From Sinotaia quadrata (Eukaryota; Mollusca; Gastropoda; Architaenioglossa; Viviparidae), in contig CM054181.1 in NCBI GenBank assembly GCA_028829895.1, positions 32,024,857-32,088,856 of the forward strand: 64,000 nucleotides of DNA, in the 5' to 3' direction. A program made the translations under genes and the position numbers. Positions within the stretch are counted from its first letter, which is position 1; every line of letters starts with the position of its first letter. This document shows, in pieces, positions 15,001 to 30,591 of this stretch. Below the pieces are notes generated by a model. That model saw nothing but the letters and a program-made list of their open reading frames with translations. It was not told the origin of the DNA and ran no database searches.

Positions 15001-16428
15001 TGGAGACATTTGTATGACTTACTGATAAACTATATGTCATCTCTATCAATACGTCTTGTATTGGCCATTGATGTAATGCATGAATCATTATCAAAGGTGT
15101 CTAATTCACAGACAAAGTTTGTTGACTTACTGATGATAAAGTATATTGTCTCTGTAAGTAGACTTCCAGATGACTTACTGATAAAATGCCTGATATCTCT
15201 ATCAATAAAACATATATAGCATTTAACGAAGTCTCTAAGAAATGCCGATATATCATGAAAAGGTTGTATGATTTATTTTATGCAATATATGTTATCTCTA
15301 TTAATACTTAATAGGTATATATCTTACTCAGAAGGCTGTTTGACTTACTAATGAAATACATTTTATCTCTGTCGTTAGAAATACGACCAGGAGAGACTTG
15401 TAACAGCAGCATTTCTGACGTCACCCAGTGTGTACAACACGCCGTATGTCGCTCTGATACCTGTGAATGCACTGAAATGTACTTTAACAATAACGGAAAA
15501 TGTGATATGCGTGAGAATTTTACTCATCATAATGTCAGTAATAAGTTATGTGATTAATAATTATTAATGAACTACATAAATTGGTTCAATCATGTTTGCA
15601 GTGAATAAAAATCACATGAACAATAGCATATAATTTGAATCCATGAATACTAGAATAAAAAATAATCTTAAAGGACCTACAAATATCAAATAAAGACATT
15701 CGAATTAATAATTCTTAAAATGCAATTTCGTATAGTGACTTGTGCAAAAGGAAATGTCATCTTCTCCATTCTTCTTACTCCATTTTTTTATTTTTTATTC
15801 TCCGTGTATAAAACACAGAGTTATATTAGGGAGTTTACGTGTGTTTGCCGTTTGTGTGCGTGTGTGTTCGTGTGTTTGAATGTTTGTGTATGATGTTTGT
15901 TTGGTGTGTATGCACATGATGACAAAAAATCTGAATAATTTTTAGTGAATAAATTAACAGGTCTGAAGGTTGGAGAATTTTGTAACGAGACTCTACTAAA
16001 TCTACAGAAGTGTGTAATCAACGCCGTCTGCCTGTCTGACACGTGTCAATGTAATGATGATCATTACAACAATGCTGGAGTATGTGACTTACGTAAGCAA
16101 GCCATCAACCTAATTTTCTGGATAATTCACTCGAATAGAAAAGTTATATGATGCATGTCATTGAGATATACTCGTTTTTCTCCGTATTACGTTCTGTGTA
16201 TTATGTTCTATGTATTATGTTCTCTGTATTATGTTCTCTGCATCAATAATGTTCTCAAATGATACATAAATGCAGTTTTTGTCACCTAGAAGACATTATC
16301 TACTAACTAATATTGCTTATTTTTTCTTACAGTAATTAACATCTTGAGATTAAAAACTACTATTTACCTTTATGACCCTTGATAATTATCTCTGAGAATA
16401 GAAAACTAATTATAAACAAATAACGATT

Positions 16429-16516
<88 letters not shown>

Positions 16517-19500
16517 CGGACTATTGGCGGATGGATGGATGGATGGATGGATGGATGGGTTAGAAGAACTTACACCTGCAATTTAGGCAATGAATAGGAA
16601 ATACAACTTTGCTGTTGTCATAATGTCAGAAATTTTAAATAATAATTTAAAACTATTTTAATTGGAATACTCGCTGACAATGGAAATAAGCAAGCCAAAC
16701 GCACAATGTGTAAAGCAGATAATCCACTTAAATAAAATAAAGCAATCACTGGAAAATCTTATTATGAATAACATATATAAGCGTCTTGTAATATGCCTAA
16801 AAATAATACATGGCTACTGATATATATATGTTACTAAACATACATAATTTAAAACAGTGAAGTAACAGAAACATAATTATTAATAACATATTATTATTTT
16901 TGAGTATCTTAAATTGTGAATTATATGAATGGAAATATTAGTTTGTCGTAATTTTTGTTAGGGCGTTTAAAAATTCTCTCTCTGTTCACTAGATTTAAGA
17001 AAAACGTAAATAATAAATACATTAACATAAAACTAATTATGACTTGAAATTCTAAATATTGTTTGCATTAAAACAGGTCTCAAGGCAGGTGTGCAGTGTA
17101 ACAACAACAACACAGATAGCCGGCAGTGTACACAACATGCCTTTTGCCACTCACGTGTGTGTGAATGTGACGGAAACCACTATAACAATGCTGGAGCCTG
17201 TGAATCACGTAAGCATATCAAAACTTTGCAAAAAGCTCTTTACTTCACTGCAGGGATTTGTAGAAACATATTTAGTTCAATGCAATTTTGAAAAGATATT
17301 TTACTTTAAAATCGACCTTGCAAAATTATCTTTAAAGGTCTTATTTCAGTACAGCGCTTGAAAAGATATTTTACTTTAAGATCGACCTTCAATAAATATT
17401 TCAGTACAGTGATTGTAAAGACATTTTTCTTTAAAGTCGACCTTGCAAAATTATCTTCAAAAATCTTATTTCAGTACAATTCTTGAAAAGACATGTTACT
17501 TTAAGACCGACCTTGCATAAATATCTTTAAACGTCTTCACTACTTGTAATGACATATCATATTCAATTCATGTTTGTAATAACATCTTCTATTCACTCTA
17601 TGACATCACTACCATCTTTTAGTTCCTTACATATCTGCAATAGCACTTGATTTAATTTCCTGCTTGAAATAACACATGTTTTAATTTCTTGCCTTCAATA
17701 GTACATTTGTATTTCAAGATAAGAGTAACAGTTATCGTTCCCTGCATGCTTATAATATCTTACATTCAATACACTGCAGGCCATATTTAATTCATTTCAG
17801 TGTTTATTCATTGTCGCCACCCCCATTCTCTCTGACGAGGGGAGGGTGGTGCCTTGTCAACGCCACGTAGGACTTGCATAAAGAGTATTACAAATCCGCA
17901 CACAGAATACCAAGATGGTTGTTTGGCTCGAATTTTATTCTGCGTGTAGGTTACGTATTGCCGACATGTTTGCATGTGTGCTTGCATACGGGTAAGGGTG
18001 AAGTGTAGACGACACAGACGACACAACGTATAACAACGACAACAACCACTCTTTCGAAACCATAGACAGGAGAAGCCTCAATGTCAGAGTATGAATTCAA
18101 ATTTATTGGTCTAAGGGTTTCCTCTCACACGTTTGTTAGTCAGTCAGCCATCTACACTCGCACCCATGGGTAAGGGGAAAGAAAGAAAGAAAAATGATAA
18201 ATGATGAAATAAAATCAAAGAAATACAAAATTCAATTTCTCCATGCAGTACTACTTCTAGAATTGCCTAAGCATTTTACAACGTAATGTTACAGTCATTA
18301 TTTCAAAGTTCTGGCACCACTGCTCTTATATCAAAGTTCAATAATTCAACAATAAACAAATGTTTATCCATTTTATTTAGAATAGTGCAAAAGTGTGCGA
18401 CTTACTTTGCAAACTGGAACTCAAACTACTGAATGATAAAATATTAACACATAACAAAATCAATGAATGAAGAATTTGTACGAATATTCCTGTGTACGCG
18501 TGTGACTTTATTGATGACAATAAGCCCAAGATCTAGAAAACTCGCTATGCTTCTGTAACATTTTCAACAATCCTAATAAACCAAGTCACAGCCCTACATA
18601 GGTACACTGTTTTCACATATATGGAAATCATGTGTGTATAAGATAAACAAATAACAGCACGATTTACACACATGCACGAACACTTACATGCCTCAATCAT
18701 GCAAAATGTATTCACGAATTCAGTGTACCTGCATATTCAGTATACATTTTCTTTCTTAATATGCACATGTAATACGTTAATGTATAAATGCATATTCATT
18801 ATGTGCTTTCTACAATTTCGAACAAAATCTTGAGATATCTATGATTTTAACTCATGAAAATTATTTCTTTAGAACTCTGCTTCCCCTTTCTTCTGAATGA
18901 CTCGACTATACTTATATAGAAAGGAACTGTTGAAATGTCGTTTATTGAGATTTCAGCATTTTTCATCGAATGACCTGAAAATAACTGTCCATCAACAGGA
19001 CATAAAATAAGAAAAAGAATTGAAAGAATGTGTCATTAAGTGTGGGAGGTTCCTTGGCTTATTGTTTAGAATAGCCACGTAACATGCACACAAACAAACA
19101 TATGCATACGAAAGTACATATACACACATACACACAGCGCACTAACCTGTAATACTGTCACATATGCATACAGTTTACAGACAGACAGAGATATACAAGC
19201 ATACAGCTTACCAATTAGGCACAAACACATGTTAATTTCATGTCTGTGTGTACATAATACTAAAGCTAGTCAAACTGAATCACACTGCACATCACATTAA
19301 TATTCCTTTTCATTCAACAGCTCTGTAGCCTGTAATCATTAACAATAAATAATTATGTAGTTCATGTTCGCTTTGTAAATGGCATCATTTCTCTGATCTA
19401 GATACAATCTTTACATATTGTATAAGACTAGATGTAGTATTATTTTCAACAACTACATCAATGTATAAAGTAATTTTACAAATTGTGTATTATGTTAATA

Positions 19501-22500
19501 GCAGTTATTTTACGTTAATAATTATTGTAATCAGCAGACCACAATATAATGTTTAAAATACTAGAAACGAAGTGACTAATCTGCAATGGCATTGCCCGGA
19601 CTAATTACAATCAGTAAAGGCATTAGCAAAGCTAATTACTATCAGTAATGGATAATATGTGTATGTCTTGAGAGTTCCTCGGTTTCTTTGTTGTACTGTG
19701 TCTGTTGCAACCAGGAAAGAGTCGGATTTGAAGTAAACAGTATCGGAGAATCGGTTTAGGCAGTAGTTTATTATATATTGAATGACTTTGTGTACATGTT
19801 GCAGTTATCAGAGCCGGCGAATCATGCAACGCAAACATCACAGAGGATCAGTGTGTCAAGGACGCTGTTTGCCGTACAGACAAGTGTGAATGTCGCAAGA
19901 ACTTGTATAACAGTCAAGGAGTATGCAGTTCACGTAAGCACGTCATTCTTCTTTGTCACTGGTAACATTTATGGAGTATGCAGTTCACGTAAGTACGTCA
20001 TTCTTCTTTGTCACTGGTAACATTTATGGAGTATGCAGTTCACGTAAGCACGTCATTCTTCTTTGTCACTGGTAACATTCATGGAGTATGCAGTTCACGT
20101 AAACACGTCACACTTCATTGTCACTGATTACATTACAATGAAGGGGAAAGTAAGCAATGGAAGCATGAATATTTATTGCAATGTCCAGCCCGGATGACTA
20201 ACAAACAATACTAAACCAAATTATTGACAGATAAATGACATTAGACAAGCAACACTAAATCATAATATTGACAGATAAATGACATTAGTCAAGCAAAACT
20301 TTATCAAATTATTGACAGATAAATGACATTAGTCAAGCAAAACTTTATCAAATTATTGACAGATAAATGACATTAGACAAGCAACACTAAATCAAAAAAT
20401 TGACAGATAATGACATCAGATGAGCAACACAAATTCAAAATATTGGCTGATAATGAGATTTGACAAACAACACTAAATCAAAATATTGACAGACATATGA
20501 CATTAGACAAACATTAAATCAAAATATTGACAGACATATTGCAAGAGTGTCAGTTTTACCAAAAAAGATGAAGATTGAAGAAGAATTAAATGAAAGAATT
20601 TAAAATAATTGCCGGGTAAATTATGTTAGGTCTTAAAACTGAAATAAATTTCGCATGTCAACAGCTCTCAGTGCCGGGTTATCCTGTGACAACAACAACA
20701 CAGATGTCAATCAGTGCGTTCACAACGCTTCATGTCAGTCAGGAACGTGTACATGTCACGACAGTCATTATAACCAGCAAGGAAACTGTCAACCACGTAA
20801 GCATTACATTTGATGACGTAATGTCAGCAATACAGACATGGTTGTCGCGCTGTACTGGGATGACGTGGAACTAATGTATTATACCAAATATTATTTCGTT
20901 AACAGACCAATAAATTCTTAAATAAATGTGCGTCAGAATAATACGTACAAAATAGTCCACAGCGCAAGTCATAACTTGTTCACATATTACATAAAAATAG
21001 GTCATCAGAACATCTTATTTCAAAGAAATCAAACTAAAGTTAAGTATCAACATTAACCCAGGAGGTCTCACTCTATATCTACAGTTATAACATTATTTAA
21101 TGTCTTCAAGAACACAGCAGCTTGTCGGACAGCTAAATATAAAAAGTAAAAATTATATACATCTTTCTGTCGTGTACTTATACAATAATTATGTTACTGT
21201 TGTATAGATACACTATTTTACTTTTGGACATACACAATAGTTTACTGTTGCATAGACACAATACTTTAATGTTTTATAGATACAATATTTTACTGTTGTA
21301 TAGACAAAATATTTTGCTGTTGTATAGTCAAACTATTTTACTGTTGTATAAACACACTATTTTACTGTTATGTAGACACACTATTTTACTGTTATGTAGA
21401 CACAATAATTTATTGTTGTACACACAAAATGCTCACTTTGGCTTAAACGCGTGCATAAATCAAATTCAGTTCATAACCAGTTTAAAATATTTCTAACACC
21501 CACAAATCAGTATAAAGAGACATATTTAACTAGTTTAATTTTACATTTCTCAACGGAATACATGTTTTTTTTTCTCCAAAGGCTATTTTCATTTTGATCA
21601 TAACCACTTCTATTAGTTACTCCTCACATCTGCCCATCGAACCCACATAACAAATAGAAAAACAAATGGTACAACTTCTTCATCAGTACTTTGAAATTAA
21701 AACTGCTCCTTGTTGCGATGAAACTATCCTTACGCATCTGACTGAAGGCTTTTCCTATAAAGAAATATTCCAAACTGTTCTTTGCTGCTAAGAAACTGTC
21801 CTGAGACACTTGACTGAATTCCGATGATGAAATAGTTTAAACTGTTCTGACACAAGTGATGACTTAATTCCTATGATGAAATAGTCAATATGATTGTGTT
21901 TCACTAAGAGTCATCGATAATGTCGACAACGTTAGACACTGTCGATCTTCATTTTCCTCATATAAGTTATTGAAATGACAGCTTTTTGCCTTCTTACTTC
22001 TACAGGTCTAGGTGCGGGTCATAACTGCAACATGTCGATCCCTGACCAAAATCAGTGTGTTGAAAACGCCTTGTGTAATTCAGCTGGGTGCACGTGTACT
22101 GACGCCTACTATGCATCTAAAGGCGTTTGTCACACACGTAGGTTATAGTTTAGGCCGGACACGTAGGCTTCAGCACTGATTTATTATTGCAGTTATTTAA
22201 TATAGTTTTGACTGGATACTTTAACGTGGATTATTATTTATTAATTATTATAAATTATATTTCTTATTTTGTTCATATATCTTTTATCATTTAGTAGTAA
22301 TTTGACATTTCTCTGACTTTTGTCTTCGTATGCTTAACAATTTATGTTTTCCTTTTTCCTTTCGAGAGTACGCCCATTGGTTAAAACATGGGTACTTCTA
22401 AAACATTTTCATCTAGAGAACAAGTGCCTTCTCGGCCTCTTTAAACATAGGTAGTGCCTAGTTAGTTTCCGCATATGACTTAGACTTATATAGGTTAACA

Positions 22501-22830
22501 AATGTTGTGTTCCACAAATGTCTTTATTTTAGGTGCACATGAAAATATTGATAAAAATAAATATAAAATAAAATATATAAATAATAAATATTATAAATAT
22601 AATAAATATATAAAATAAGCACCTTCCAAGACTACCAATTATAATTTATGTGTCCTTCATCTTTATTTTTGTTTGCAATAACAAAACTATGTATTACTAT
22701 GTAGGTTAGTTTTAGATCGATGTAATCAAGTGTAGTGATTGTTAGTATCAGAAACCTCACTAATTGGACGAACAGAAAAACAAATAGATAGAAAATAATT
22801 AAGAAATTTAATTTACTACATATTACTATA

Positions 22831-22876
<46 letters not shown>

Positions 22877-22910
22877 TACACACGCACACACACACGCACA
22901 CACACACAAA

Positions 22911-22959
<49 letters not shown>

Positions 22960-25900
22960 CAGCTGTTGTGTCGACATATTAAATTGTTAGCCGTAAATCC
23001 GTTATCTTAATTGCTTTATACACAACAAAAATCATAACAGATATCATTCATTTACTATATGCAATAAATTACCTTACATTGTCAATATACATAGAAACAT
23101 AAGCAACATGTTTGCAGAACTTTATTGACATTTGAGTAATTGAGTAAATGAGTAGCTTTAGTCCTAATCTAATTATTACGGAATCAGTTTATTTTAAAGT
23201 GGAAGGAGGTTTCCTTCTCAACACATTAATTCTAAGTATTATAAAGATGATGATTCTGTCTCTACTTAACACATTTCTTGAAGATATTCTAGAGAGGATG
23301 ATTATGTCACTTCTTAACACACCACTTATAAATATTCTTTAGAGATGACTGTCACATCCAGTGATAGCACATGATTTTTAAGTGAGATTGTTACGTAGCA
23401 GTTTTAACTTTATCATTGATGACAAACATTTTTATTTTCATTGTTAATTCCTGGAATTGACCAAATATTGCTGCATCCATTCTGTATAGCATTTCCTTAA
23501 TCCGAAGAACCCAATTGTGATTTCGTCCAAATGTTTGACATCTTACAGTTTATCTAGACTGCAACCAATCTGTTTCAATACTTTTAGTTAATACTGAATA
23601 TTATTTAGGTATGATAACAGAGGAAATCGATCTTTAATAAAAAATGAATTTGTCAGATGCAGTTCATACCGCTTAAAAAGAAAGTGGCACATTGTCAAAA
23701 ATTTGTTAGCCGCAAACCTGACTCTTCCAAGTAATAAGTAGAATATGTTGTACCTATACTTCTAATATAGAGAAGCATGAGTGGTAATATCTCTCAAACA
23801 TATCTCTAACACGTAGAATTGCACCACTGAAAGAAAATTAGGAACTTCTGAGTAAATTTAATTGTAGCCATAAGCATGCAACCTTAACCCTTTAAAAGTT
23901 ATGTTACCCTTAAATGTCATTTAAGTTTTAAGTCATTAAAAAAACACAGGTTACAAAGACATAGACAAAAGATAAATATTTTGGATTCTCCGTTAGTGAT
24001 TACTATTGGCTTAGTTGAAATTGCTAACATCATTTATTTTGTTTGTGTTTTTTTCTTCCCCGAAAGTGACAGTAGTATTAAATCCTGTATAATACATGCA
24101 CTAGTAGTTCTAACAACCAATGATATAATTTAATGACGTGTTTTTTGTAGTGCCTCCTTTTGGCAAACATTCTCATTTATAAAAACGGAGCATAGATGGC
24201 AGTATAAAAAAATATATAGTTTTGTAGAGAAAAAAGAAACGTTTGTCAAACAAAATTATTTTAAGCGATGAACTCGTACCATTAATTATCTATAGTACGT
24301 TTGTCAAACAAAGTTATTTTAAGCGATGAACTCGTACCATTAATTATCTATAGTACGTTTGTCAAACAAAATTATTTTAAGCGATGAACTCGTACCATTA
24401 TCTATAGTACGTTTGTCAAACAAAATTATTTTAAGCGATGAACTCGTACCATTATCTATAGTACGTTTGTCAAACAAAATTATTTTAAGCGATGAACTCG
24501 TACCATTATCTATAGTACGTTCTTTAACATAATTAAAAACGGAAAAGCATTCATCGCATATATTAATCATTGTGCATTTATTAAAACAACGATAACAAGA
24601 TTTACAAATTATCTACGTGGAAAGATAACTCTCCCTTGTTCAAACACATCACTCTGATAGGAGTTATCAATAAGATTTATTACAAATTATTACATCAATC
24701 TCCCAACAATTTGTACCTATGTTAACAAGCTCAGTTCCTAATGGTCGTGCCATACACACAGAAAATGTATTTTGTGCTCTGCTCGATCTAAGGCTTTTCT
24801 TATTAAAACATTAGTATACGACTGAAACATGAAGGAGCAAACGTTAATGTATTTGTGCCTGATAATTTAAGGCTTAACTTTGTACAAGTAATAGAATATG
24901 AAAGAAACATGACAAGGAGGAAACATACAAATGCTTGTTCTTCTTTAAATCTAAGGCTTTTCTAATTTTAGAAGAAAATAGTATATCCTAGAAACATAGA
25001 AAGACGCAAAGATAAAATATGCTGGGTTTGTTAAGTGTAAGACTTTTCTTTTTTTAAAAAAATGGTTTGAGAGACAGAAAAGAACTAATGTAAAAATATC
25101 ATTACACTTCTGTCAACGTTATTTATTAAAGTTTTAGTCGGACAAAGTTCTGGAAACCATCTCATCATTCTTTTCTCATTACAGGGATCCACGCAAGACT
25201 TCCCTGTAACCAAGACAACTCTGATTTCAAACAGTGTGTTCAAGGCGCCATGTGCTTGAAAGGCGTGTGTGAATGTCAAAACACCTACAATAATGTGAAC
25301 GGCGCTTGTGTTCAGAGTCAGGGTACGCACGCACGTTTCCATACTTCCATAAAATCGTATATTAAATGTTTTTAATAATCGTCTCTTGCATGTAATTATA
25401 CTCAATTATATCGATAAATATAATCATCAAACATCGTGTAAGAGTAGGGAATTTTTGTCATGTAAAATCGCTCTGTGTTAAAATCCAGGTTGGTATATTT
25501 ACAGATTTTATCAGAGTTTCTACAGAAAATAGCTAGCAATTGTTGTCCCGAACATGTGAAAGCGAGAAAGGTAGTCTCCCTTGTATTTGTTAGACTAATA
25601 AATATAGTTTGATTACTTTTGCCAATATCTGGTGTGTAATATTTCCTTAGCACAGCTAACTAAAGATGATTCTCATAAGCATGTATATTTCTGTTTTTGT
25701 ATTCTTTAGGAACGTCCTCACCTGCAATAAACAAGACCATTATTGTATCAACAGTCGTCGGTGGTGTGGTCGCATTGATTATCATCTTCATCACCATTAC
25801 TAAAAATGGTAAAGTCGGTGAATGACTAAACTTAAAATGTTTTATATAAAGTAATGGTTTAATAAATAACTACTATTTTCTGGAAAGACATAATATTTAA

Positions 25901-28900
25901 GCTATCATAAGAAAAGAAAGGAAATATTTCATATATAAGTGTGATAATTTCTCCTCATAATTCAACGCAAACTTTTTGCCCTATCTTACCCTTTTTGGTT
26001 GAAATCGCGTACTTTAAAAGACTTGAATATTTAATATTTATTTACATAAATGTATGTGATCAGATCGGATCTGGGATTAAAACATCAACATACAGTGAGG
26101 TAATGTGATGTAATATTAGTGTTTTCTCGGTTTCATGGGTAAGTAGGACAGTAAATGTCTGCATAAGTTCTAGATCAGTATGCTACTTATTAACGAGTAA
26201 ATAATTAATTGTATTGTATTCTGTCCATCCTTCCACCTTATGAAACATGCATCCTGCCACGTCACATTCACTTCATGCATACACAGTGTGTCTATCTACC
26301 TATGGCGCCAACGCCACTTAGTTAACATATATGATTATAACTAATTAATTAAACTTCCAAAACTAATTACAAGTGATGAGAATCTTAATTTATTTTTATT
26401 AATGATTCTGAATGATTCTCGAACAGGCACCACTCATCACTCACATATGCAAACACTGTTCTGTTATTTAGAGTTAACTTGGGCACTCCTTTTTGCCATG
26501 TCAGTTCCTTCAAGCAGAACATGAATAATGTATTTCTGGTAGCTTCACTGAACTAGAATTTTCCCACTATACTCAGCATACTATACCATAATACATCAAA
26601 CGTGTATAGCATACTATACCATGATACATCAAACGTGTATAGCATACTATACCATGATACATCAAACGTGTATAGCATACTATACCATGATACATCAAAC
26701 GTGTATAGCAGGGGTGCACAAACTCCGGCCCGTGGGCCAGATCCGGCCCGCGAAGAGTTGACGAGTGGCCCGCCATGTCAAACGAAAAAGTCAAATGTTT
26801 ACTTTATACACTGAGTGATTTGAAACAAAGCAGCACCTCCTGACCCATTTTTCCAGGCGCTCCGTGTAGATGTTGTCTGCCCGCTGACATAACACTCACA
26901 GAGGCAAGAGAAAAAAGCTATACCAAGATAGGCAGCAAACCCCACACATACATGCTTGCCCCTTCCTGTGATATGGTTGGTCAGTAGCTGTTAAACCTTA
27001 GTGTCCGATCTACCACATTCTGTTGTTTATTTTGATTATATTTTTGTGACAAAATGGCAGCTAATCGTAAAAGAAAAGTTGACAAGGAAAACCGGCAGTT
27101 TAATGATGACTGGTTAATGCACTTGTCCACACCAGCATACTTGGCAGCACATACTGCTGCAAACAGGCTTTCTCACAGATGAAACTGAACAAAAGCAACA
27201 CCTGCGGTCAGCTGACTGATGATAATCTGGAAGCAATTTTGCATCTTTCAGCGTCAAACATCAAGCCTGACATTTTGAAGCTTGCAGATGACATGCAGCA
27301 CTATCCATCACACTGACTTTGTGAAAGTTGACGTATCATAACATTTTTAGAATGAGTCTTAGTATACAACTTCTTTGTCATAATTATAGTCTTAATCATC
27401 ATTTGTGTGTTCTTAGATGTAATGTTGCTTATATGGGACGATTTTGATCTTCACTTTTTTGTGGCCCCCGACGGTTTCGACAAGTCAGATTTTGGCCCCC
27501 GACTCAAAAAGTTTGTGCACCACTGGTGTATAGCATACTCCCTTATGCTTTCACATAATGCAACAGACATTTTCCACATCTTCTCGGTCATCTCGGTCAT
27601 TCAGGTTTATAATCAGTGAACCAGTAGATTCAATAAACACGTGAAAATAGGCAACTGGAAAGGCTACATGCTCACACCAAGCTAACGGCTGCCTTTCAAA
27701 AAACAGACTTTTTTCTTGCCATTCCAAATTAAAAGTGACTAAATGGTAGAATTTTCTACAGCAACTAAACAATTTAATCTCAGCCCATTGGCTGGTCTCA
27801 TTCTTGTAAAACATAACTACAGGATAATTAAAACTACTCACTATTTTGCATTACATCAGCAAATCTAGAATAGTTTTGCCTCGAGTATTTACTTCAAACT
27901 TAGACACTTTAAAAATTACTTTCATATGGAGTGCCCAAGGTTGGGTTACTCTGGCAATTTAACAACTTATATAACAATTACATTTTTTAAAATAGGGAGA
28001 CCAAATTTACTCTGTCACAGTCTCTTCCTTTTATTACAGGTTTGCCACGTGTTCTCTCAAAGTCAACCTGGGCTATTTTTTCCTGCCATACCAGTTCATT
28101 CAAGTAGAACAACAATTGTAGTAATTTCTAGTACTTCCACACGACAAATTTTCTCGATGTAGTCAACATACCTTTCCACCACACATCAGAGGTGTGTAGT
28201 TTATTCTTTTACACTTACACACACTGCTTCCCACCTCTCCCAGGGTCGATCGTAGCAGTTTACAATCACACATAGGAAAAACGGCTTCTTGCCCTTAAAG
28301 AATAATCAAGGCGCGACACTGTTTTCAGTTTATCGCTTTATAACTCCATTCTTTCTTACATTCCAGTTTCAACTTACAATTACCTACAACGGTATTTGTT
28401 AGCCCAATACACGCACACTGCAAAATGAATACAGCATACCAAGACAATGTCAAATGTTTAGAATACTGCACGTGAGCAGTTTAGTTCAAACATTTGTAGA
28501 AATAATAGTCTATTCACATAATACATCTTATTAAAACACAGGTATAACATATCAATAGCAAAATATTTCAAAGTCCATTCTCTCTCAAACAGTCACTTAA
28601 CTCACCATCAAGCTAACGACCATCTTTCAAAACCAGACTTCCTTGCCACTTCAAATTCAAGTGATCAGACAATAGATTTATCTACAGCAAGTAAACTTTT
28701 AGATCTCATCCCATTGGCTGGTCTCGTTCTCTAAAATCATTATCATTGGATAATAAAACTAATCACCCAGTAGGGGGTGGTTTACATTACATCAGCAATT
28801 TCTAGCATATTCTCAACTCGGGTGCTTACTTCAACTCAGAAACTTTCAAAAATACCGTCATAGGGAGTGGCCAAGGTAGGGTGACTCTGACAATTTAACA

Positions 28901-30383
28901 AATTAAATTTTAAAATACGGAGAGGCAAATTTCCTCTGCCACATTACTATTACTCGAGTTGTGTTTCTCTACTTTCATTACTTTGTATTCACAGTCAATA
29001 CCTTTTTATCATTTTACATACATGTAGCTCTGTGACAAGGACTTTGCAGGTGGCAGAAAACATTGTTGTCACATGAAGTCAAAAACTTTTTATCATTTTA
29101 CATACATGTAGCTCTGTGACAAGGACTTTGCTGTCACATGAAGTCAAAAACTTTTTATCATTTACATACATGTAGCTCTGTGACAATGACTTTGCAGGCG
29201 GCAGAAAACTTTGCTGTCAGGTAAAGCTAAAGCAGGAGGATGAGGTTGTCGTGTACAGACATTTTGAGGAACAGAGGGAACCGTGCAGGATCTCCTCGGT
29301 TTCAACCTGCAGTATATATGACGTCATTCCTGGGACTCCACAAGGTACTATTATATTGAGTTTCTATTTCTGTCTTTTTAAATTCTCTAAAGCACCATCC
29401 AGATAAAAGAGAAGTTACTGAACAATAATTAATAATTAATCTAATAAGAATAAAAATGGATACTATCACCTACTTACTTCAAGATACTATCACCTACTTA
29501 CAACACTTCAATAAAAATGGATACTATCACCCACTTACAACTTACTTTAATAAAAATGGATACTATCACCTACTTACAACTTACTTCAATAAAAATGGAT
29601 ACTATCACCTACTTACAACTTACTTCAATAAAAATGGATACTATCACCTACTTACTTCAAGATACTATCACCTACTTACTACTTACTTCAAGATACTATC
29701 ACCTACTTACTACTTACTTCAATAAAAATGGATACTATCACCTACTTACTTCAAGATACTATCACCTACTTACTACTTACTTCAATAAAAATGGATACTA
29801 TCACCTACTTACTACTTACTTCAATAAAAATGGATACTATCACCTACTTACTTCAAGATACTATCACCTACTTACTACTTACTTCAATAAAAATGGATAC
29901 TATCACCTACTTACTTATAGGAATAATAATTATAATGAACTAATACTTTAAATGCATGATGTTCAATATGCGCAAATATTTTTCCATAATTTTAAAAGCC
30001 ATAATTCTCTTACATGTTTTCTTCACTTTTCGTACGTGTCACATTCCTTCTCGATGCAAGTACAAATGCAAGAAACATGATTGTCAGATATGCAAGGATA
30101 CAATATCTGTTAAAATCAACCGTCTTTTCTCACCTATTAAGATCCTTCTCTTTAAAATAAATGTAAGAAATATGTGTCAGATATGCAAGCATACGATATC
30201 CCGTAAACTCAACCGTGATGCTTTCATATTTGAAACACTGTATGAACAATTAGTACATAATTTTATATAAATAAATAATAACCATGGTGATATCGTACTA
30301 CGTCCATACCTCTCCTATAAGTCTCTCTCTCTCACTTGAAGTAAGCAGGTGATAGTAACCATTGTTATTCCTATAAATCTCTC

Positions 30384-30436
<53 letters not shown>

Positions 30437-30511
30437 ACGTAAACAGGAGTAGTATAATGTTGTGTATGACGGATCATGTACATTTCATACAAATGTTTGC
30501 ATACGTTCACA

Positions 30512-30591
<80 letters not shown>

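Noticed and set aside
29517..29951. 144-codon plus-strand ORF rich in YYHLLT
   Set aside because: Product of the composite minisatellite in an intron.
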